Shown here: positions 7,784 through 14,500 of the stretch, in pieces
Layout of the letters: the number at the start of each line of letters is the position of its first letter
Position numbering within the stretch: position 1 is the stretch's first letter
Assembly: GCA_003646055.1 (NCBI GenBank)
Contig: QNDZ01000007.1
Coordinates: 1-21,060, forward strand
DNA: 21,060 bases
Reading direction: 5' to 3'
Source: a bacterium
GTDB lineage: Bacteria > Hydrothermota > UBA3072 > B12-G15
Made by a program: the position numbers and the translations under genes
The notes under the pieces: generated by a model
Seen by the model: only the letters and a program-made list of their open reading frames with translations
What the model was told of the DNA's origin: nothing
The model's database searches: none

Positions 7784-8311
7784 ATGTTTCACGTGAAACA
7801 TTTTAATATTCCTGATGAGAAGATAAAAAGGATAGAGGAGTATGTATCTGAACTCCTCAGGTGGAACAGGAGGATAAACCTTATTGGCAGGGATGATGAA
7901 GACTGGGTCTGGGATTTTCTGGTTTATCCAATATGCCTGCTTTCCTTAAAGATAAGAACAGGAACACTTCTTGACCTTGGTGCTGGTAGTGGTGTTGGTG
8001 GTTTTGTATTAAAGATTATAAACGAAGAATTGAATGTTACTATGGCAGAGAGAAGGGAGAAGAAGTGTGTTTTTTTAAGGCATATAAAGACAAAACTGGG
8101 GATTGATGTGGATATATATTGTGGTGATGTGAGGGAGGGGGATTTTACTGGTTTTGATTATCTTTTACTCAGGGGGGTGAGGCTCCAACCCTGGCATAAA
8201 GGTATTGCAAGGTATATTATATATTTTAGTGATATTGAGGGTGAATGGAGGATAAAGGAGGTGATAAAATGGAAAAAAGGAAAAATCAGAATAATAGAGG
8301 GGATAGAGTAA
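7784..8311 (+). CDS. rsmG: 16S rRNA (guanine-527-N7) methyltransferase RsmG, short form
   Basis: RsmG (GidB) methylates G527 of 16S rRNA using S-adenosylmethionine. The family pattern is visible: RWNRRINLIG (26-35) for the usual WNxxxNLT, SAM motif LLDLGAGSGVGG (62-73) and the helix AERREKKCVFLRH (88-100). The protein is 175 aa, whereas homologues are usually about 205-240. The C-terminal region that normally carries the ARAVA-like motif and final strands is short and altered (LLLRGVRLQPWHKG). The last 14 codons overlap the SD and start of the next gene. It begins MFHVKH, encoded by a perfect parS. The AAGGA just before ATG is too close to act as an SD, so re-initiation from the gene ending 3 bases upstream is likely. 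It may be active but reduced, or degenerating. Confidence 0.82.
   Translation: MFHVKHFNIPDEKIKRIEEYVSELLRWNRRINLIGRDDEDWVWDFLVYPICLLSLKIRTGTLLDLGAGSGVGGFVLKIINEELNVTMAERREKKCVFLRHIKTKLGIDVDIYCGDVREGDFTGFDYLLLRGVRLQPWHKGIARYIIYFSDIEGEWRIKEVIKWKKGKIRIIEGIE
7785..7800. promoter_or_regulatory. parS: parS site 2, inside the first codons of rsmG
   Basis: This is a second perfect TGTTTCACGTGAAACA, 1458 bases after the first. It encodes residues 1-6 (MFHVKH) of RsmG, so the sequence serves as both centromere site and coding sequence. The rsmG/parAB neighbourhood is a classic parS location near oriC. Confidence 0.95.
8254..8265 (+). promoter_or_regulatory. Very strong SD that fixes the start of the LarA-like gene
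   Basis: AAAGGAGGTGAT is fully complementary to the usual 16S rRNA 3' end, with 7 bases between GGAGG and ATG 8269. It lies inside rsmG codons. It supports ATG 8269 over the upstream in-frame ATG 8245. Confidence 0.85.
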
Positions 8312-9459
8312 AGGTTTATTATAACTCTGGCAGAAACTTCCTGGAGGTTCCAGTCCATGAAGGGATTGAGGTTATAGATTATAAACCCTATCCTGTTAAA
8401 CCTGTTTCTGTTGTGGAGAATGCCTTTAAGGAACTGTTTCCCCTTGTTAAAGGGAAAAACTCTGTTGCAGTTATTGTTGATGACCATACAAGGCCAACCC
8501 CGATAAAGGATATTCTGCCATATCTTTTTAATGTTCTTGAGGTTGCAAGGGTTAAGGAGAGAAGGATTATTGTTGCATTTGGCACACACAATCATCCAGA
8601 GGAGGAGTATCTTGTTGAGAAACTGGGCTCAGATGTAATCAATAATGAGATAGTGATATTGCATGATGCCTTTGATAAAAAACTCAATGTTTATGCGGGT
8701 ACAACCTCCCTTGGTAACAGGGTGTATCTTAATAAATGGGCTGTGAATGCAGATTTTAAAATGGGGATAGGGAGTGTTTTTTCCTCTGAGATAGCGGGAT
8801 TCACAGGAGGACCAAAGATAGTCCTTCCTGGAATTGCAGCGGATGAAACAATAGAGTATAATCATGCCTATTTCAGCCACAAGGATATAAAGGCGGGATT
8901 TTATGAGGGAAACCCTATCCCTCGTGATATGGCAGAGGCAGCAAGGCTTCTCCCCATTGACTGGATACTTGACCTTGTGATGACACCGGATGGTATCATT
9001 GATATCTTTTACGGTGATTTTGAGGAATTTCATCCAAAGGCACGTGCCCTTGTGAGGGAGATTTACACGGTCAAGGTTAAGAAGACCAGGAGGCTGTTGA
9101 TTGGGTGTGGCATGACAGAGGATGTTGATTTTGTCCAGACAGTTAAGGCATTATTTGTTGCAAATGAATTCTGTGAATTGGGCGGAGAAATCTTCCTTGT
9201 TGCCTGGTGCCCCCTGGGTTTAAACTGGGAGGAGCTGGTTGATACTGTTCATGGTGGGAAGGTTGAGGAGTTCGCCCTTGCTGTTTATCGTAGGTTAAAA
9301 CCATTATTCACAGGTGATAAAAGGGTTTATATGTTCACAAAGGAAGAGAACTTTCCATGGGTGAAAGAGATTGGATTTAAGCCTGTTTCAAAATTAAACA
9401 GCGATTTTTTGTCAGAAGGGGGTATTGTTTTACCAAATGGGGCACTATTAATTGTATAA
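8269..9459 (+). CDS. LarA-like (DUF2088) protein, catalytic His replaced
   Basis: This is a 396-aa homologue of nickel-pincer lactate racemase LarA. Recognisable parts are DDHTRPTP (71-78, with Arg75), GTHNHP (His107), the AGFTGGPKIVLPG block with Lys183 (the residue that anchors the pincer cofactor in LarA) and NHAYFSHKD with His199 (the Ni ligand). The spacing matches Lactobacillus plantarum LarA (His108, Lys184, His200) with a shift of one. The second catalytic His (His174 in LarA) is Ser173 here (FSSEIAGF), so ordinary two-base racemisation is doubtful. It may act on another 2-hydroxy acid or do different chemistry. No larB, larC or larE cofactor genes are visible. It is the last gene of the unit, ending 26 bases before the terminator stem. 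Confidence 0.85.
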   Translation: MEKRKNQNNRGDRVKVYYNSGRNFLEVPVHEGIEVIDYKPYPVKPVSVVENAFKELFPLVKGKNSVAVIVDDHTRPTPIKDILPYLFNVLEVARVKERRIIVAFGTHNHPEEEYLVEKLGSDVINNEIVILHDAFDKKLNVYAGTTSLGNRVYLNKWAVNADFKMGIGSVFSSEIAGFTGGPKIVLPGIAADETIEYNHAYFSHKDIKAGFYEGNPIPRDMAEAARLLPIDWILDLVMTPDGIIDIFYGDFEEFHPKARALVREIYTVKVKKTRRLLIGCGMTEDVDFVQTVKALFVANEFCELGGEIFLVAWCPLGLNWEELVDTVHGGKVEEFALAVYRRLKPLFTGDKRVYMFTKEENFPWVKEIGFKPVSKLNSDFLSEGGIVLPNGALLIV

Positions 9460-9485
9460 CATATTGAAAATAAGTAGGCTAAAAC

Positions 9486-9503
9486 AGGCCCCTTTCGGGG
9501 CCT
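9486..9503. terminator. Bidirectional intrinsic terminator
   Basis: AGGCCCC-TTTC-GGGGCCT is a perfect 7-bp stem with a 4-base loop between convergent genes. On the + strand it is followed by TTCGTT, and on the - strand by TGTTTT. It closes both the 3074-9459 unit and the 11176-9513 operon. Confidence 0.85.
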
Positions 9504-9512
9504 TTCGTTGGT

Positions 9513-10019
9513 TTACTTTTTTAAAGACCTTCTCTCTCTTTTGATCTTCATCATATGCCTCTTCATCATTCCTCTTCTGCTTCCAATAAGCCACCAGCCC
9601 ATCTCCTTCTGCTTCTCCTTGGGTAGCAACTTGAATATGGCTATACGGAATTCCATACGCTTTCTCTCCATATTGTCCTTCAGTTTCTGTATGTTTGTCC
9701 ACTTCTCCAGAATTTTGTCAACACTGAACTTCTCTCCAGCAACGTACTCTTCAAGCTCAAGCCTCGCCTTATCAATTCTGTACTTCAGGTCAAGCATCTC
9801 CTTCTGATGAGCATACCACAGGTCCTCAGCCTTTTTAATAGCATCACCCTCAAGCCCGAGTTCATCAAGGATGTTTTCAAAGCCTGGACCCATAATGTGC
9901 TCCTCTTCAATCATCGTGGGATGGATCATTTGGCCTCTCTCTGGCATTCTCGTGCCACCCGGGGCATGGGCGAACAAAAACACCGCAGGTAAACTTAGTA
10001 ACACGATAAACCTTTTCAT
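9513..10019 (-). CDS. Secreted Met/His-rich Spy/CpxP/ZraP-like protein
   Basis: The product is 168 aa. A clear signal peptide (Lys2, Arg3, hydrophobic core, AHA at 17-19) directs it to the periplasm. The mature protein starts with a Met/His-rich stretch (MPERGQMIHPTM, EEHIMGPG), followed by long charged helices (about 48-138) and a final MMKRHMMK patch. That architecture resembles the CpxP/Spy/ZraP group of helical periplasmic chaperones and metal sensors, although no clear LTxxQ motif is seen. The Met and His clusters suggest Cu or Zn binding (inference). GGAGG (10025-10029 on the complement) lies 5 bases upstream, and the start overlaps the preceding stop as ATGA. It is the last gene of the ECF sigma operon. 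Confidence 0.72.
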   Translation of the reverse strand: MKRFIVLLSLPAVFLFAHAPGGTRMPERGQMIHPTMIEEEHIMGPGFENILDELGLEGDAIKKAEDLWYAHQKEMLDLKYRIDKARLELEEYVAGEKFSVDKILEKWTNIQKLKDNMERKRMEFRIAIFKLLPKEKQKEMGWWLIGSRRGMMKRHMMKIKRERRSLKK

Positions 10020-10429
10020 CTTAACCTCCTGTTTTGTTTTGGTCTACCTCTCAACATAAACCCTATAAAGTCCCTTCTTACCTCTGGAGGAAGGTGGCCA
10101 CCAGTCCTCAATAAATGCTGGACAGTGTGCATCAACATCTCGTTCTGCACCTCTGCTATTTCACCAGCAACCCTGTAGGCAAAGAGAGAATCCTCTCTCT
10201 CTATTGCCATACAGAGTAGTTCAACAAGTTTCTGTTTTTCCTGAATAAGAGGCTCCATTACAGCCCTGTATTCTTCTATCTCAGGCCTCAACATCTGTTC
10301 CCTTGTGAAGTGGGCAAATATCCTTGATGCCCTTCTGATGGTAACAATTCTTCCGATACCAAAGCCTATCCCCATGGCTACAATAAGGCTTAATACCACC
10401 ACAAGGATTAAAAGTTTTTTATTCTCCAT
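10016..10429 (-). CDS. Membrane-anchored CnrX/heavy-metal-sensor-like protein
   Basis: The product is 137 aa. A TM helix (about 5-28, Gly-rich) is followed by a periplasmic helical hairpin. The stretches HFTREQMLRPEIEEY (40-54) and MHTVQHLLRTGGHLPPEVRRD (100-120) resemble the CnrX/ZraP-type fold, where a His/Met set binds metal. Candidate ligands here are His40, His101, His105 and His112. In the cnrYXH system the periplasmic sensor relays metal binding to the anti-sigma factor. By analogy this protein could regulate the adjacent putative anti-sigma factor. AGGAGGTGAT precedes ATG with 9-base spacing, and the gene overlaps its upstream neighbour by 11 bases. The family call rests on architecture, context and motif memory. 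Confidence 0.65.
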   Translation of the reverse strand: MENKKLLILVVVLSLIVAMGIGFGIGRIVTIRRASRIFAHFTREQMLRPEIEEYRAVMEPLIQEKQKLVELLCMAIEREDSLFAYRVAGEIAEVQNEMLMHTVQHLLRTGGHLPPEVRRDFIGFMLRGRPKQNRRLR

Positions 10430-10709
10430 AGTTTATCACCTCCTGGGTTATGGCAAGATAATCATTGTAGGGCTCAGATTTAACACCAAGGTAAAGCCCG
10501 ATGAGCAGTCCCAGGAAACCAAGTGCAAAGGCAGGGTATAGAAGTTTTCTGGTGTTTTTTGGTGTGTAAACCATGGGTGGTTCTGGAACAAGTTCCAGCA
10601 TATCCCAGACCATTTTTAATTCTCTGGTCTCCCTGTCTCTTTTTTTGAACCTGTAAAATATCCTCTTTATAAGAGGCATATCCCCTGTTATGATGTCTAT
10701 TTTTTTCAT
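10419..10709 (-). CDS. Putative single-pass anti-sigma factor
   Basis: The product is 96 aa: a charged cytoplasmic N-terminus (1-52), one TM helix (about 57-75) and a short periplasmic tail. The segment MVWDMLELVPEPPMV (33-47) resembles the 'LPxPEPP' linker common just before the TM helix of ECF anti-sigma factors. The gene starts in the ATGA overlap with the sigma factor stop, the classic sigma/anti-sigma coupling. It would hold the sigma factor at the membrane until a periplasmic signal arrives. There is no zinc-binding anti-sigma motif (HxxxCxxC), so it would be a CnrY-like non-zinc type. The role is inferred from position and topology. Confidence 0.65.
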   Translation of the reverse strand: MKKIDIITGDMPLIKRIFYRFKKRDRETRELKMVWDMLELVPEPPMVYTPKNTRKLLYPAFALGFLGLLIGLYLGVKSEPYNDYLAITQEVINYGE

Positions 10710-11176
10710 AAAACACCCCCTATCAAGGGTTCAAGAACTCTTTTAAGTTTTTTCAAGGAGCGCATCAGTATAACCCTGCTGTTCTCCTCTGTGATTTCAA
10801 GAACACGGGCAATCTCTCTATGGCTCATATTCTCATACTTTTTAAGGGTCACAACCGCCCTTTCGATGGGTGAAAGTGTTAAAAGTGCATCGTTCACAAT
10901 CTTTCCAATCTCTTTTTTTTCAAGTTTCCTTTCAACACTGTCAACCTCTATATCTGGTGGGTCTATAATTCTATTCTCCTTTTTTACAAGATTTATTGCC
11001 TTGTTTGTGGCTACTTTTCCTGCCCACGCCTTTATATTTCCCTCAGGTTTCCTTTTTTCAAATTCAAGTACAGTATCCTGTAGTATATCCCACGCATCTG
11101 CATTGTTTCCTGTTATCCTGTATGCTATTGACAATATCATATTTCCATACCTCCTGTAAAAGTCCTCTACTTTCAT
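10706..11176 (-). CDS. ECF-family RNA polymerase sigma factor
   Basis: This is a 156-aa ECF sigma factor with region 2 (about residues 4-70: ITGNNADAWDILQDT and NIKAWAGKVATNKAINL) and region 4 (about 98-150: LSPIERAVVTLK, then the helix-turn-helix MSHREIARVLEITEENSRV). The start is set at ATG 11176, giving MKVEDFYRRYG, the normal beginning for this family. The frame stays open to 11269, but those extra residues are Phe/Tyr-rich and unlike sigma factors. No SD precedes 11176, and a TATATT (11183-11188 on the complement) only 6 bases upstream would give a leaderless transcript. It leads a four-gene operon with overlapping ends and probably activates its own promoter, as such factors often do. 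Confidence 0.9.
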   Translation of the reverse strand: MKVEDFYRRYGNMILSIAYRITGNNADAWDILQDTVLEFEKRKPEGNIKAWAGKVATNKAINLVKKENRIIDPPDIEVDSVERKLEKKEIGKIVNDALLTLSPIERAVVTLKKYENMSHREIARVLEITEENSRVILMRSLKKLKRVLEPLIGGVL

Positions 11177-11394
11177 GCCATAAATATAACACAGAAAACG
11201 AAAAAATGTTACAGAAAAAAATTTCCTTTGGTATTTCCCTGCGAAATAAAGAGTGACAGGAAAAGTCACAGTTTTTCCATAAATGTGCCAAAATATGTCA
11301 CACTAAAAATTGCACCTCCTTTTATAATATAACAACAGTCAATATGTTAAAATAAATCTATATCTGGAATGATTTTTGTAAAAATTCTGACTGT
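11177..11394. promoter_or_regulatory. Divergent control region between the ECF operon and the beta-helix unit
   Basis: This is a 218-base AT-rich gap between outward-facing genes. On the - strand there are TATATT (11183-11188), three TGTGAC/TGTAAC words (11303-11298, 11270-11265, 11213-11208) and an orphan SD-like AAAAGGAGGTGCA (11323-11311) with no usable start after it. On the + strand there is a TATAAT at 11323-11328, without a good -35. The + promoter for 11395 cannot be fixed with confidence. Confidence 0.45.
11253..11269. repeat. GTGAC-N7-GTCAC inverted repeat, possible operator
   Basis: GTGAC (11253-11257), 7 bases, GTCAC (11265-11269). A third GTCAC is at 11298-11302. It lies 77-93 bases upstream of the sigma factor start and could bind a dimeric regulator or mark sigma recognition. 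Five-base arms are short, so chance is possible. Confidence 0.35.
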
Positions 11395-11577
11395 ATGGAT
11401 GTAAAAAGGTATGTGATCTGTTGCAGGTGTTCTTTTTTCAGTGTGTATGAGGATGGTGAAAGGTTCTATCCTGTATGTAAGACAAAACTTCTCCAGGTAT
11501 GCCCTGGATGTGGAAGGCCTATTTTTAATCCATACGGTAGATTTTGTCCTTATTGTGGAAAGGGGTATAGAAAATGA
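11395..11577 (+). CDS. 60-aa double zinc-ribbon protein
   Basis: A small protein dominated by metal-binding Cys: ICCRC near residues 8-12, a Cys in FYPVCK, then CPGCGRPIF and FCPYCGKGY. The last two CxxCG knuckles form a standard zinc ribbon, and the first part could form a second site. It is soluble with no signal peptide. Such short ribbons often bind nucleic acid or a protein partner; no specific family is recognised. ATG 11395 has no SD. It ends 17 bases before the start of the giant beta-helix gene on the same strand, so the two are probably cotranscribed. The Cys spacing makes a chance reading frame unlikely. Confidence 0.72.
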   Translation: MDVKRYVICCRCSFFSVYEDGERFYPVCKTKLLQVCPGCGRPIFNPYGRFCPYCGKGYRK

Positions 11578-11594
11578 TAAAAAAGGAGGAATTT

Positions 11595-14500
11595 ATGAGG
11601 TGTTTTTCTATTTTCATCTTATTCAGCGGGATTATCCTTTCTGGTAATGTATGGTATGTGGATACCACAGGTGTGGAAGGAGATTCACTCCAGGCGGCAT
11701 TAGATGCTGCTGCAGCGTACCCTGGGTTTGACACAGTGATTGTTGCTGATGGTCATTATTATCTTACATCCCATTTGAACATGGTGGATTCTGTTATATT
11801 GATGAGTGAAAATGGGTTTGAAGCTTGCACCCTGGATGCTGAGAAGAACGACAGGGTGATTGTGAACACAGGTGCCATAGATTGTGAAGTTAAGGGTTTC
11901 ACCATAATGAATGGACAGGATGTTGATTCTTCTCCTGGTGGAGGTCTGTATAATACAGGAAACATTATAGTGGATTCCTGTTTTTTCACAAAAAATGTAT
12001 CAACCTATGGTGGAGCAATTGCTGTAATGTCAGGAGGAAGGCTCTCATTAACCAATTCCATCTTTCAAATAGATTCTGCAATCACCGTATCTGGAAATGA
12101 AGGTAAAGGAGGGGCAATTTATGCAGAGTCCACTTCTGTATTGGAGATGTTTAATTTGGAATGCCGGAATTGTTACTCCTCAAATGACGGAGCAGCCTTA
12201 TATATTTACCATCAGGATACATCTACTTATCTAAGTATAAGGAAATGTGGTTTCTATGATAATTTTACTGATGGCGATGGAACTGTTTTTTTGATTGGTT
12301 TAAATGGGGATTCAGTGGTTCTGGAATCCACATACTTTTATAGAAACACTACAGAACAGGGTGGAGGATTGGTTTTATGCTATTTAAATTCACCTGTAAA
12401 AATAAAAAATTGTGAATTTATAAACAACACTGGAACTTTCTATGGAGGAGGTATTAATATTGTTGAGGTCTCTGATACTGTGCTTATAAGCGAAACAGTT
12501 ATTGAGAGTTGTTCTGTTTCAACAGCTTCTGGGATATTTGGTAAAGGAGGGGGTATATACTGGGAAAGTGGTTCTGGTGGTATGCTTATCATTAGTGGAG
12601 GGAGGATAAACAATAACACTGCGTATATGGGTGGAGGGGGATATTTCGCATATCCTGATACTGTTAAATTTCAGGATGTTGAGATTACCCATAATAATTC
12701 AGTATCAGAGGGTGGGGGCATTTATGGAATCAGTTCTGCAAAGCTTTATTTAACAGATTGTGTAATTTCCAGTAATTATGCTGATTTAGGGGGTGGATTT
12801 TGCTTTGAGGGGACTCAGCTAAGTTTAACAGATTGTGACATTGTCAAAAACAGGGCAGGTGAGAAAGGAGGAGGAATTGTATCTAATAATAATGGGAATG
12901 TTTACATAACCGGTTCAAAGATACTGGAGAATCAAAGCGATGGATATGGAGGAGCAATTGAGGTCGGTTTTCAGGCCGTTGCTCGTGTTTATAATTCTTT
13001 TCTGGCAGAGAATGCATCCCTGGATTCTGTAAATTCCGGGCTTGCCTATGCTGAACCTACAGGTGAATGTCGTATATATAATTCAAATGTTTATTACAAT
13101 ACCTATCAGCCTGATACAGAGTATAATAGCAAATATATAGGTACCCAGTATCTGTATAATGATTACTGGTTTTATACGGATTCTTCCACCATTGCAGGTC
13201 TCTTTTCAGGTGATGTTGACTTCACACCTTATGAAACAACAACAGTTCTGGACGCACCAGGTGAACCTTTAAGTATAGATTCAGTTAGAGTTTTCACAGA
13301 CCCCGGGTTTTCAAGCCCACCAGTTATACCCATTGTTCCCTGCACCCTGTATGTAAAACTATATGGTGAAGACAGAGAACCTGATAAAAGGGAGGCTGCC
13401 TTTGTCATTGCAAAATCTGATATCGTTCCTGATGGTATTGCTGTCCTCCTTTGGGAAACAGGTCCTGGCACAGGTATTTACACAGGCAGTTTCTCAGTAT
13501 TTGATACCACTGGCGGATATGATTTAAGAACAGACGACATAAACAATGTTTTGAGGTGTAAAGGAAGTTATATTAAGGTTGTAGCAAACGTGGATACAAC
13601 AAAGTATTATTTAATCAACGACAGGAATCTCTGGTATGTTGATACCACGGGTGTGGAAGGAGATTCACTGAACAATGTAATTTCACTTGCAGGTTCCTCC
13701 ATAGGAATAGACACAATTCTCCTTGACAATGGAACGTATCACCTTTCTCAATTTACAGAAGGTCTGAATCTTGTGGACAGTATTGTTCTTATGAGTATAA
13801 ATGGAATGGAGGCATGCACACTTACTGCAGTAAGTGAGACCTACCTTGACACGGCTGAAAGGGTTCTGTATGGCTACAATCTCCAACATGTTCAAATCAA
13901 AGGGATTACAATAATTGGAGGGGAAATAAAAGATGTGCCAGGGGAGCCGGGTGGTGGAGGTATCTGTTTCCAGCAGGTAGATGGAGTGATTATTGATTCA
14001 TGTAGAATTTCATCTGGAAGTGCACAGGAAAAAGGGGGTGGTGTTTATATTTATAGAGGACCCCGTGTAAGAATAAGAAATTCTATTATTGAGGACAACA
14101 GGTGTTTCAATGGGTTATATCCAACAGGCGGAGGGCTCTATGTTGAGGATGTGGATACCCTCATGATTGAGAAATGTGTAGTAAGGAATAATCTCTCATC
14201 ATTTGGTGGAGGTATGTATCTCGGTACCATTGATTCGCTCTACCTCTCTTCCTCTTTGATTGAAAATAATAAATCCCTGAAAACGGGAGGGGGTATTCAA
14301 CTTGATGATGTAACTGGGTCCATAAATGGATGTTACATCATTGGTGATAGTGCAGACCTGGGTGGTGGATTGTTCCTGGGCCATTCCATATCAGGAAGGA
14401 TAAAAACCAGCAGAATTGAAAATTGTTTTGCTTCAGATTCAGGTGGAGGAATTTACTGTGAAATGCTTGGTGACTTCCAGATATCAGGGTGTCTTATTAC

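Noticed and set aside
8245..8268. ATG 8245 as start of the LarA-like gene
   Set aside because: The perfect SD at 8254-8265 lies downstream of it and serves ATG 8269.
9508..10541. Several + strand open frames opposite the ECF operon
   Set aside because: They are antisense shadows of the - strand genes; their products are low-complexity and lack SD sites.
11177..11269. N-terminal extension of the ECF sigma factor
   Set aside because: The residues are Phe/Tyr-rich and unlike region 1 or 2 of ECF factors; ATG 11176 gives a normal start.
11574..11594. Upstream ATG for the giant beta-helix protein
   Set aside because: It lies before a strong SD at 11581-11589 and would put charged residues ahead of the signal peptide.
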